Source: Bacillota bacterium (GTDB lineage Bacteria > Bacillota > Sulfobacillia > Sulfobacillales > Sulfobacillaceae). From it: 34,796 bases of DNA. The notes beneath the pieces are model-generated. The model saw nothing but the letters and a program-made list of their open reading frames with translations, ran no database searches and had not been told where the DNA came from. A program made the position numbers and the translations under genes. The stretch covers positions 1 through 34,796 of the forward strand of contig JAJZXX010000155.1 of assembly GCA_021806205.1 (NCBI GenBank). Direction: 5' to 3'. Position 1 is the stretch's first letter. Each line of letters starts with the position of its first letter. Of this stretch, positions 8,254 through 15,534 are shown piece by piece.

Positions 8254-8685
8254 ATGGAATATCGCATGATGGCGGGCAAGATTCATCGCGCTACGGTGAC
8301 GGAGGCGAACTTGAATTACATTGGATCGATCACCATCGATCAAAACCTTTTAACCGCGTCCGGATTGTTGCCCTATGAAATGGTGCAAATTACAAATCTC
8401 GCCAATGGAGCCCTCTGGCAAACCTATATTATTGCGGGCGAAGCGGGAAAGGGCGACATTTGCCTGAATGGGCCGCCTGCGCGTCTCTTTCATCCCCATG
8501 ATCTCGTGGTTATTTTGGGTTGGAGAAATCTTACTCGCGATGAGTTGCGTACATACCAACCCCATGTCGTTTTTGTCGACGAGCACAACCAGATCACCGA
8601 TGTGACGACGGAGGAATCTCCCTTTAAGGAATATGTCAACCACCCCGGCCTGAAGGCCGGAGCTTCTGAAACCTCCATCGGTTGA
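8254..8685 (+). CDS. panD: Aspartate 1-decarboxylase, C-terminus altered by insertion element
   Basis: The enzyme makes beta-alanine from L-aspartate for pantothenate and CoA synthesis. ATG 8254 places the self-cleavage site (YIG-S at Gly24-Ser25, giving the pyruvoyl group) exactly where it lies in E. coli PanD. GAAGG at 8241-8245 is a plausible ribosome binding site. A longer open frame back to TTG 8122 has no PanD-like sequence. Conserved blocks are KIHRATVTEANLNYIGSITID, ICLNGPPARL and the DELRTYQPHVVFVDE tail. Normal PanD is about 126 residues. Here the native protein reads to about residue 130 (EESPFKEYV), and the last 13 or so codons come from the left end of the IscB element. The core is intact and it is probably active. 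Confidence 0.9.
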   Translation: MEYRMMAGKIHRATVTEANLNYIGSITIDQNLLTASGLLPYEMVQITNLANGALWQTYIIAGEAGKGDICLNGPPARLFHPHDLVVILGWRNLTRDELRTYQPHVVFVDEHNQITDVTTEESPFKEYVNHPGLKAGASETSIG

Positions 8686-8904
8686 CCAGTCTCAGCCGTT
8701 TTGCACGGCCCCGTTCGGTCAGTGCAGGCCTTGGGGTGCTTCTCCAGCCCCAAGCCCTCCGGGTTCACGTTAAAAGCATATGCTCAGGGTAATGTCAGCG
8801 GTGCCCTGACAGATTTCGACCTGATCGAACCTTGGCGAGGAGAGATCCCGTATGCGCGGGATGTTATCAGCTCAGCCCCTTACGGGGCAGAAAGCAGGGC
8901 AATC
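8637..8904 (+). ncRNA. Probable omega-RNA scaffold region of a decayed IscB element
   Basis: The stretch begins with the palindrome CCGGCCTGAAGGCCGG (8647-8662), typical of IscB-type IS200/IS605 ends. It holds further pairable segments (TTGGGGTGCTTCTCCAGCCCCAA, CCCCTTACGGGG) and leads directly into the iscB reading frame. In IscB loci this position encodes the omega-RNA, whose guide comes from the DNA flanking the left end, here the panD tail. Whether it is still made is unknown. It overlaps the last panD codons. Confidence 0.55.
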
Positions 8905-9403
8905 ATGGTTCGGTTCTCGATCAGCACAAGAAACCGCTCATGCCGTGCTCCGAAAAACGGGCCCGTACTGCGATACTTCGAATGCCACCTTTCAAATCGA
9001 TTACGTCCTCCCGAAAGACGGTGGTCGCTCCGATCGGGTGTCAAACTTAGCCCTCGCCTGTCCCGCTTGCAACCGGTAAGGGTAATCGGTAGCTGGCCGA
9101 CTTTTTCACTCATGACGCCGGTGCCGGCGTCGCGTCCGGAAGAATGCGCACCGCAGGCTGCACCGTGGGAAACGACCCGCCTCGAACGGGCTCAACGCCA
9201 AATGAGAGCGCCCCTTCAAGATGCCGCGGCCATGAATGAATGCCACACGCTGGCGTCTTTCTGAACGGTTGACGGCACATGCTGACGGCCGATTTGTCGT
9301 CATGACTGCGGACGGCAACAAGATTGAGGGGCACTCTGACCAGCGCTGCATTCTGCAACGCCTAGATGGCTGGCCGTATACTCAACGCCGGGTTACTGGA
9401 TAA
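8905..9403 (+). pseudogene. iscB: IscB RNA-guided nuclease remnant with internal deletions and frameshifts
   Basis: Pieces of IscB are readable in order but in different frames. VLDQHKKPLMPCSEKRAR (about 8912-8965) is the N-terminal PLMP domain. It is followed directly, with the bridge helix and the RuvC parts before the HNH missing, by the HNH nuclease core (FQIDYVLPKDGG, then SDRVSNLALACPACN, about 8985-9078). RAPLQDAAAMN and RWRLSERL (9200-9275) resemble the conserved RuvC-III region. IEGHSDQRCILQRLDGW (9325-9375) is the C-terminal target-adjacent-motif domain. An intact IscB gene is about 1.2-1.5 kb, while this is 0.5 kb. The His expected after the Asp in the HNH (IDH) is Tyr. It cannot make an active nuclease. 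Confidence 0.8.
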
Positions 9404-9609
9404 CCGTTACCTGGCGGTGCTCCTCCACCCTTCGGGTACTACGCTGCCCTGAAGGGCGAGGCCCCCGCACCGTCAAAAATTGCTTGGGAAGAGGATAGGG
9501 CTTGAAGGTGTCGCGTTCTTCAGGGGCTGCGTGTATCGGCAGAGCGCCAAGAAAATCGATTAAGATTGCTTGTCTTGATGAGGCTATCAGACATAGTTGA
9601 TGAGCCTGA

Positions 9610-11694
9610 TCATTCGGTTTGGCGAATCCCTTCAGTTAGAGGTTGCATCACCGAAGTTTCTGCACAGGCCCTTTCTACATCGACCCGGGTTGAGAAAAAA
9701 GCGGCACCCTGGCCGAAATCCGAGAGCCTCTGGGGGGTGAGAGCGTTGATGGGTTGGTGATGGGGATTCCCGCCGTCCCACCATAATCCTTGGCTCACAA
9801 CAACGCCCTTTAAGAGGTTTGTCCCCACCCGAGCTCTAAGACAGCATTGACCCCGATCGTTCCACACCCAAACCAGGTCGCCACTCCTTACGGATCTTTT
9901 TTCCGCATCTGCGACATGCATGGCCAGGAACGGCTCTCGTTCAGCGTGCTTCAGTGATTCCATATTGCCAAAGGTAGAATTTAAAAAGTTGTGGTTAGGA
10001 GCCGACACAAGTTGTAGCGGATAAGTCTCGGGCTCCCTCAGTGGAGTATGGTCCGGAAGCGGAGGCCATCCCAACTGCTGCAGTGATTCCGAATAGAACT
10101 CTATCTTTCCCGATGGAGTGGGAATATGGGTGGGGAACAGCGGATGATGGCGGAGATTCAACTTGATCCATCCACGGGTTTTCAGCGACTCATAGGTGAC
10201 ATCGGTGAGATAAGGGCTGTCGCTATCCATGGCTTCTCGAATCATGTCTGTTTCGGTGCACTGAAAACACGCGTCATCAAACCCCATGCGAAGTGCGAGT
10301 TCTTTAAACAGGGTGAAATTCGACTTGGATTCCCCTAAAGGCTCGATAATTGGTTCGTGCAGTTGAAGATAGAGGTGCCAATAGGATTTGTATAAGTCAC
10401 GATTCTCGAAATGGCTGGTTGCGGGCAGTACGATGTTCGCGAAACGGCAGGTATCGGTCAGGAATAGGTCGTGGACGACGGTGAATAAATCGTCACGCAT
10501 CAGCCCTTCTCGGACTTTGTTCTGGTCGGGAGATACCAAAGCCGGGTTGCTATTATACACAAAAAGCGCTTTTATGGGGGGCGTGGCATTAAGCAAGGCG
10601 TTGCCCAATTGATTCATGTTAATCGTACGCGCATGGGGATTGGGGTGCAGTTCTGGACGTTGAAGTGCAGGGAGACTCAATCCGGCGTACCAGGCATTGC
10701 CCTTAAGAGCACCACCTCCTTTGATGCCCCATTGGCCCGTCAAGGCGGGTAGACAGGTGATTGTACGGACAGTCATCCCCCCATTGTCGTGATGTTGTAA
10801 CCCATTTCCAATACGGATAAACGAGGGGCTGGTGGTGCCGTATAGGCGAGCCAGGTGGACGATATCATCCGATGGAACGCCAGTAATCCGGGACACATAT
10901 TGAGGCTTATATGTTTGAACGTGTTCTACGAGTTCCTCATAACCGTATGTATGCCTGGTAATGAATGGGTGGTTGACCAGGTCTTCGGTAACGATCACAT
11001 GCATGATGCCCAATGCTAAGGCCGCATCTGTACCGGGTAAAATAGGTATGAACCAATCTGCCCAACGTGCGGTGCGATTTTGGTGTACATCGATATGGAC
11101 GATGGTGGCGCCGCGCTTGCGCGCCTGGTCGGCATAAATCGCTTGATGCATATTGGTCGCAATGATGTTGGCGCCCCAAATGATAATGAGGTTGGAGGCC
11201 ACGGTCTCTTCCGGATCGATGCCGGCGTTGACGCCCATGGTATACCGAAATCCTTCGGATCCGGCGCTATTACAGATGGTTCGGTCGAGATGACTGGCGC
11301 CGAGCCGATTGAAAAAACGCCGGTCCATCCCTTCTGCGTTTAGCACACCCATATTCCCATAAAAACTATAGGGCAAAATGGCTTCAGATCCATACCGCTC
11401 GATGATCGATTGAAATCGGCTCACAAGTTCCGCATAGGCCTCATCCCAAGTTATTGGATCAAATGTCAGAGTACCTTTTGGGCCTCGCCTCCTTAGTGGC
11501 TGCAATAGACGCTCTTTGTGGTAGACGCGTTGCGGTAAGAGCCGCACTTTATTGCAGATGGCGCCTTTTGTGACCGGATGCTGTGGATTACCGCTGACCT
11601 TGATAATCTTTCCGCCTTCTTTAACCACGTTGAGGCTGCAGGTATCTGGGCAGTCAAATGGGCAAACTGATGGGGCTATGGTTTGTTGTGGCAA
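9610..11694 (-). CDS. Molybdopterin-dependent oxidoreductase (DMSO reductase superfamily, YyaE-like)
   Basis: The protein has 694 residues. It starts with TTG behind AAGGTG. The N-terminus holds a [4Fe-4S] Cys set, C11, C15, C19 and C47 (CPFDCPDTC and GAICNK). The molybdopterin domain follows (WDEAY near 85, SAGSEGFRYTMG, SNLIIIWGANI, GNGLQHHDNGG, SNPALVSPD), and the C-terminal beta-barrel dinucleotide-binding domain (MHVADAEKRSVRSGDLVWVWN) is complete. No twin-arginine signal is present, so it is probably cytoplasmic. No electron-transfer or membrane-anchor gene is adjacent. Members of this subgroup are annotated as generic molybdopterin oxidoreductases with unknown substrates; sulfur, arsenic or formate chemistry cannot be told from the sequence. 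It stands alone, followed by about 130 bp without features. Confidence 0.9.
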   Translation of the reverse strand: MPQQTIAPSVCPFDCPDTCSLNVVKEGGKIIKVSGNPQHPVTKGAICNKVRLLPQRVYHKERLLQPLRRRGPKGTLTFDPITWDEAYAELVSRFQSIIERYGSEAILPYSFYGNMGVLNAEGMDRRFFNRLGASHLDRTICNSAGSEGFRYTMGVNAGIDPEETVASNLIIIWGANIIATNMHQAIYADQARKRGATIVHIDVHQNRTARWADWFIPILPGTDAALALGIMHVIVTEDLVNHPFITRHTYGYEELVEHVQTYKPQYVSRITGVPSDDIVHLARLYGTTSPSFIRIGNGLQHHDNGGMTVRTITCLPALTGQWGIKGGGALKGNAWYAGLSLPALQRPELHPNPHARTINMNQLGNALLNATPPIKALFVYNSNPALVSPDQNKVREGLMRDDLFTVVHDLFLTDTCRFANIVLPATSHFENRDLYKSYWHLYLQLHEPIIEPLGESKSNFTLFKELALRMGFDDACFQCTETDMIREAMDSDSPYLTDVTYESLKTRGWIKLNLRHHPLFPTHIPTPSGKIEFYSESLQQLGWPPLPDHTPLREPETYPLQLVSAPNHNFLNSTFGNMESLKHAEREPFLAMHVADAEKRSVRSGDLVWVWNDRGQCCLRARVGTNLLKGVVVSQGLWWDGGNPHHQPINALTPQRLSDFGQGAAFFSTRVDVERACAETSVMQPLTEGIRQTE

Positions 11695-11948
11695 TTGTCG
11701 GCACCTTTTTCTCCATAATCTATGGTTGAGTGTATCTTAAAAAGCTGGGTCAGATCCTCTAGCGGAAGTTTCCTAGTTAGCCGGTAAATTGGCCTGAAAC
11801 GTAATCAGTGTCTCATTTCTGTGTTTATACAACTTATTTAGCCGGGCTACCGATCTTTCTTGTAGAAGATAATTCCTATTAAAATCCGAATTTGCGCGCA
11901 CCGTGTCGAAGCCTCTGTTTATCCACCGAATGTCGAGGCGGTGCGGGG

Positions 11949-12176
11949 ATGGCGACGATGACCAAACGCAAGGTCAAGGGACACATGTATTATTACCTCG
12001 TTGACGGGAAACGGGTGGATGGCAAGTCGCGGCTCGTGAAGCAGCAATATCTGGGACGCGCGGACCAGGGCGGCGGCCAAGCACTGTTCCAGATCGCGCG
12101 GAGCCTCCGCCTGGTGGACCTCATTGACGCCGTCGCGCCGAAGCGCGACCAAGGACGTGCGACCGGCAGGTCGTAG
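11949..12176 (+). pseudogene. IS1634-like transposase, N-terminal fragment
   Basis: From ATG 11949 the sequence MTKRKVKGHMYYYLVDGKRVDGK, then VKQQYLGRAD, matches the usual start of IS1634-type DDE transposases. It continues for 75 residues and ends at 12174-12176, whereas full proteins exceed 450 residues. No catalytic domain is nearby. It is a dead remnant in a region of mobile debris. Confidence 0.65.
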
Positions 12177-12216
12177 TTCTTGTTAGTGAGAGTCTAACCC
12201 TCGCAAGTTCACTCGT

Positions 12217-12598
12217 TCAAGTGGGGTAGGCGATAATGGCAGGGTGTCTGGGGCAACCCAGAATCTGATGGGCCTGAGCCGAATTTCGGACCCGGGCGGA
12301 ATACGCATACGCGATGGCGCGGCGTAGCTTATGGTACGACTCGGTTCATCGCCGGCTGCACGTTATGACGCAGGGTCACCGAATCGACGTAGGTCAATAA
12401 GTGCGCGCTGCGATAGACATTGTCCAACTCCCACAGGACTTTCCTGGTGCGGTTTTTCCTGCCGTACGTGCTCAACTTGCCGATAATATCGCTTTGAGTC
12501 GTCACTTTGAGCGCGAGCGCTGCCAAGATGTGCTGGATGTTGTCGGCTTCGTCGATCATCAGACGCGCATTGATTTTACTGGTGGACTCCCGCGTTGT
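12217..12598 (-). pseudogene. tnpA (Tn3): Tn3-family transposase, C-terminal remnant
   Basis: The minus strand reads KINARLMIDEADNIQHI, LALKVTTQSDIIGKLSTYGR and TLRHNVQPAMNRVVP, then after a frame change HKLRRAIAYAY (about 12300-12330). These match the C-terminal catalytic region of Tn3 transposases (the ILxKL..YxRxN block and the YHKLRRAIA block). Only about 125 of some 1000 residues remain, with at least one frameshift. It marks a former transposon. Confidence 0.7.
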
Positions 12599-12848
12599 TC
12601 ACACTGAGTGGGTGGTGCGAGCACCACCAGGAGATCGAATACCTATCAGAAGATCCGTGAACTTCTGCCGCATACGTGCCGCCGCGGACCATCCATCCGG
12701 GTGGAGTCGGCATCCACGTTGGCCCCGACGTCGTCACGGCTACAGCCATTCCGCTTGCCACTAACAACATCACTTCTTTCCAGGCAAGGGGTCCGCGCAG
12801 TAAACCATCGATAAAGACGATTCCGTCCGCCAATAACGTAGTAGACAC
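12576..12848 (-). CDS. Small hypothetical membrane-like protein, copy A (probably a remnant)
   Basis: The frame has 90 residues. The useful part is the start, LLADGIVFIDGLLRGPL, then a hydrophobic span VMLLVASGMAVAV. It resembles LAEGTVFIGRVLQDPL in the copy at 14862-15143, and the two DNA segments align without gaps for more than 60 bp. A stop codon lies a short way upstream in the same frame, so this copy appears truncated. No function is recognised. Confidence 0.3.
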   Translation of the reverse strand: MSTTLLADGIVFIDGLLRGPLAWKEVMLLVASGMAVAVTTSGPTWMPTPPGWMVRGGTYAAEVHGSSDRYSISWWCSHHPLSVNNAGVHQ

Positions 12849-12908
12849 GGGAAGTGGCGGTTCGGCCCCAAGTCGTTATATTGAACTCGCGCGGCTCGCC
12901 GAACACCG

Positions 12909-13931
12909 TCATCCACCTTCAGTGCAACTAAGATGGGTTTGGGTCGCAACGCATCCGGTCTGGGCGTTCATCTGATTGAGAAAACCAAGTTCCCCAGGCG
13001 ACGATGGATGTCCACCTGGGTGCAGCACTCGCCACTGCCGACCACCATTGGTTGTGCTTTCGATTACCGTCTGATTGTGCTTCAGTGAGTACAAGGCCAC
13101 CCAGCCTGTAGTCGGTGAGCTAAAGGACAAAGCGGTTACTGTTCCCACCAAGCCACGTGTCGAGAGCGACGCCCTCTGCCATGTGCGGCCTCCTGTACGC
13201 GTCAGAAGCTCTTGGAGGATCGGCACTACTTGCTTTCGCGCATTCATCCGCCAATACGCGTTGACAACAAATCCGTCACGTGGCGAGGAAAAAAGAAGTC
13301 GCGTAGCGCTCAAAGAGGCCCCGATTCGCAGAGGTGATGGCCCGGGTAGCGAAATTGGGGTCCAATGCTGGCCACTACTCTCAGTCACTGCAGCAGCCTC
13401 CTGCGTTCCGCCCCCCGGACCTCCGATGATCATACCGTGAGTAGCGCTCGAAAACGCTAAGGTAACCGGTCCGGAGGGCATCCAAATTTTTGAGGCGGAA
13501 TGCCATGTGCGGCCTCCGTTCGTCGTTCTTAAGAGTTGATATTGGGCGTGCCCCATGGCTACCCCGAGACCAACCAAAGCCATCCCTTCCTGTTGGTCAA
13601 CAAAGGTGAGTTCCATCACACCATGCATTGCTGCATCTTGTTTCGGATACCGAGCCACGACTTGCCACTGCTTTCCCCAATCGGTGGTGTGGTAGAGCGT
13701 AGCGGATTCGACATCGCCGCGAGCATTGAACTGGTCTGTGATCATCCATCCTTGATGATGGGGCACCAAATCGAGTGCCACCACGGCGCTGTGGCTAGAG
13801 GATATGTTTTTTACGGTCTTAAATAACGGGGCCGGAATGGTTAAACGATGAGCTTGCGCGGAATGAAACCCACACGCAACTAAGGAGACCAGTATCCCGC
13901 CTATTCCCAGCATCTGAAGAGCAGTACGCAT
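12909..13931 (-). CDS. Secreted lipoprotein with BNR/Asp-box repeats (Ycf48/sialidase-like propeller)
   Basis: ATG 13931 is chosen, giving 340 residues, because AGAGGTGG precedes it at good spacing; the open frame extends further upstream without a start signal. The N-terminus is a signal peptide with lipobox LVAC, so the protein is likely anchored on the outer face of the membrane. At least five Asp-box motifs follow (TTDWGKQW, TTNGGRTW, TESSGQHW, TRTGGRTW, TTNGGRQW), each closing a blade of a beta-propeller. Such proteins act in binding or assembly (Ycf48 in photosystem II assembly), and many bacterial ones have unknown function. No sialidase catalytic residues are obvious. It stands alone among mobile remnants. 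Confidence 0.85.
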   Translation of the reverse strand: MRTALQMLGIGGILVSLVACGFHSAQAHRLTIPAPLFKTVKNISSSHSAVVALDLVPHHQGWMITDQFNARGDVESATLYHTTDWGKQWQVVARYPKQDAAMHGVMELTFVDQQEGMALVGLGVAMGHAQYQLLRTTNGGRTWHSASKIWMPSGPVTLAFSSATHGMIIGGPGGGTQEAAAVTESSGQHWTPISLPGPSPLRIGASLSATRLLFSSPRDGFVVNAYWRMNARKQVVPILQELLTRTGGRTWQRASLSTRGLVGTVTALSFSSPTTGWVALYSLKHNQTVIESTTNGGRQWRVLHPGGHPSSPGELGFLNQMNAQTGCVATQTHLSCTEGG

Positions 13932-14007
13932 ACCCGACCACCTCTCTGGAGTATAAACGCAGCGCCATGACGGGAGGTTACCCCGATCGTGGTTCCGGTC
14001 TTTTACG

Positions 14008-14238
14008 CTAGCCCTCGTGAACTGAAGTATCTCGGGTCGTCGCGTGCATGTCCGCACCACAATGGCACGAAAGATACTCCCTCAATGCCTGTAACACGAC
14101 GTGATGGTGGCAAAGTATGGACCCCAACTCAGGATGACCCTTTGCATTCCGATTCCACATCGCGTAGCAATGCACAATCAAACGGTGTTCTTCTTGGCAG
14201 GCCTCCCTAACGGCACGCTCAGATATCACGATGTTCAC
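14008..14238 (-). CDS. Small hypothetical protein downstream of the split sigma genes
   Basis: The frame has 76 residues from GTG 14238 behind a G-rich stretch, and its start overlaps the end of the preceding sigma-like gene by 20 bp. It is rich in His and Cys (HPELGSILCHHHVVLQALRE). I recognise no domain. The overlap with the upstream gene in the same direction is the main support that it is coding. Confidence 0.35.
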   Translation of the reverse strand: MNIVISERAVREACQEEHRLIVHCYAMWNRNAKGHPELGSILCHHHVVLQALREYLSCHCGADMHATTRDTSVHEG

Positions 14239-14452
14239 CCCCAGAACAAAATTCCTGAAGCACGCGCGGCGGTTTTCTACGTAGCGCAAGCCACAAAGCG
14301 GTCCACAGTTCTTGCTCTAAATCTGCTACATTACTCTGTAAAGTCCAGTTGCAATAAACGTGGATCTGCTTTTCGAGTGTTTTCATGAGATCAGCAAAGG
14401 CATCTTGATCGTCGGCATTTACTCGACACATCAATTGAGCTAATGAGGACAC
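14219..14452 (-). CDS. Sigma-70 region-2-like small protein (Tn916 Orf8 / RsoA-like)
   Basis: The protein has 77 residues from GTG 14452. The sequence DDQDAFADLMKTLEKQIHVY, then LEQELWTALWLAL, follows the pattern of sigma-70 region 1.2-2.1 as found alone in Tn916-type Orf8 proteins and in RsoA of Bacillus, both also just under 80 residues. It overlaps the end of the region-4-like frame upstream by 13 bp. Together the two would supply one divided sigma factor. A longer frame upstream to 14647 is only the wrong reading frame of the neighbour. Confidence 0.55.
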   Translation of the reverse strand: MSSLAQLMCRVNADDQDAFADLMKTLEKQIHVYCNWTLQSNVADLEQELWTALWLALRRKPPRVLQEFCSGGEHRDI

Positions 14453-14775
14453 GTCGTCCGGATGCGGCGAATCGCCCTTCTGACCGTACGTTGGTCGCAT
14501 TCGGCGATTTGGGCAACGGCCACTTGGGTTTTCCCTTGACCAAGCTCCAACAAGATTACCTTGTCGCGTGGCTGCAACCGTAGTAGACATTTTTGTAGCC
14601 ATAGATCGTTGTCGATTCCTGTCGAGATGTCTTGATAGTCTCCCCATGGTTCACTCTCCTCCTGAATTACCGAAACAGCACTATATTGTCGTTGTTGATT
14701 GCTGATCCAGCGTGTGGCAGCGTGTAGAAATACCGTTCGTACCCAAGCCCGCAGTTATCGTTCTCTTACCGTCAT
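14440..14775 (-). pseudogene. Sigma-70 region-4-like protein with stop at codon 7 (Tn916 Orf7 / SigO-like)
   Basis: From ATG 14775, behind AATGGAGGTGGATAAGG, the frame reads MTVRER, a TAA at 14757-14755, then 104 residues without a stop: LRAWVRTVFLHAATRWISNQ near the start, and RLQPRDKVILLELGQGKT plus AECDQRTVRRAIRRIR at the end. The latter is a typical region-4 helix-turn-helix. Tn916 Orf7 and SigO have the same layout and gene order. Either the gene is dead, a rare start after the stop is used (CTG, the codon after TAA), or the stop is a read error. It is not apparent from a standard ORF scan because of the early stop. Confidence 0.5.
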
Positions 14776-14861
14776 CCTTATCCACCTCCATTACGCTTTC
14801 GTAACCAGATTTTGCATCCCGGATTGACTCCCACTCGCGGTTGCGGCCGCCACCATGCTGC

Positions 14862-15143
14862 TCACCGCGGGAAACAGTACTGTTTTCCCACAAGGGGATC
14901 TTGTAGCACCCTGCCTATAAAGACCGTGCCTTCCGCCAGCGCCCACGTCACGCAGGGCTCGGGCACCGTCTTCCAGATAGCCTTGATTAATGCGACCAGC
15001 GCTGTTGTAATGGCCGATGCTCCGGCTACGTGAGAAAATGCGTCAACGTCAGCATGGGTTGTCCCTATTTCACGTGGAGGAAGTGGATTTTGGCGTGGAG
15101 AACGTAGAGAATCCTGTGGAGAGACCTCAACAGGCGTCTGCAC
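14862..15143 (-). CDS. Small hypothetical protein, copy B
   Basis: The frame has 93 residues with a hydrophobic segment ITTALVALIKAIW and then VTWALAEGTVFIGRVLQDPL, which matches copy A at 12576-12848. It lies about 90 bp upstream of the sigma-like pair in the same direction. The hydrophobic helix suggests membrane association. The start is uncertain. Conservation between the two copies is the only evidence that it is coding. Confidence 0.35.
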   Translation of the reverse strand: MQTPVEVSPQDSLRSPRQNPLPPREIGTTHADVDAFSHVAGASAITTALVALIKAIWKTVPEPCVTWALAEGTVFIGRVLQDPLVGKQYCFPR

Positions 15144-15438
15144 GTGCCTTGGTCAACAACAATACCCGTATGAACGTCGGGGGCAGACAAGTGTGAACGA
15201 CCGAGTTTATGATGAATGTGGGGACATGGCTACGCACGGTGCCTGCATCGATATGCAAAGATTTAGCAATCTGGGTAGTCGACCAGCCCGCCAGCAGGAG
15301 GTCATAAATGTCGCGTTCTCGCTCGGTCAGCAGCGCAACCGCACGGGAAAGCGGATCGGTATCAGTTAGGATAACCAAATCATCGCGTCCACGACCGCCC
15401 ATAAATAACCGCCGACCATGGCCACAACGGCGCAGCAT
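15127..15438 (-). pseudogene. LuxR-type HTH regulator fragment with frameshift
   Basis: The frame contains LLTERERDIYDLLLAGWSTTQIAKSLHIDAGTVRSHV, the LuxR/FixJ DNA-binding helix-turn-helix. After RSHV the expected helix (xxIxxKLG) is found in another frame as PHIHHKLGR, so one base seems to have been lost near 15225. The receiver domain expected for a response regulator is absent upstream. It is probably a decayed gene. Confidence 0.6.
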
Positions 15439-15471
15439 GTACCCCAGGACGCGTAGTGACGCAGTAGGCGG

Positions 15472-15507
15472 GGTAAAAAGTCATCGGGCCCCGATTAGGA
15501 CCCGATG
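15472..15507 (-). terminator. Intrinsic terminator after the urocanase gene
   Basis: On the minus strand CATCGGG (15507-15501) pairs with CCCGATG (15488-15482), and ACTTTTTA follows at once. It lies 28 bp after the urocanase stop and ends the RpiR-urocanase unit. Confidence 0.75.
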
Positions 15508-15534
15508 CTGTTAGGGGTAGGGGATTCTGTTCAC

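Larger units (their letters stand above)
8637..9480 (+). mobile_element. Decayed IscB-type IS200/IS605 element inserted in the panD tail
   Basis: The left end carries the GGCC palindrome beside the panD codons. The centre holds iscB remnants. The right side (9404-9480, TGGCGGTGCTCCTCCAC and paired GCCCTGAAGGGC) looks like an IS200/IS605 right-end hairpin. No tnpA lies inside, so it would have depended on a TnpA elsewhere, such as the one at 835. The boundaries are estimates. Confidence 0.6.
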
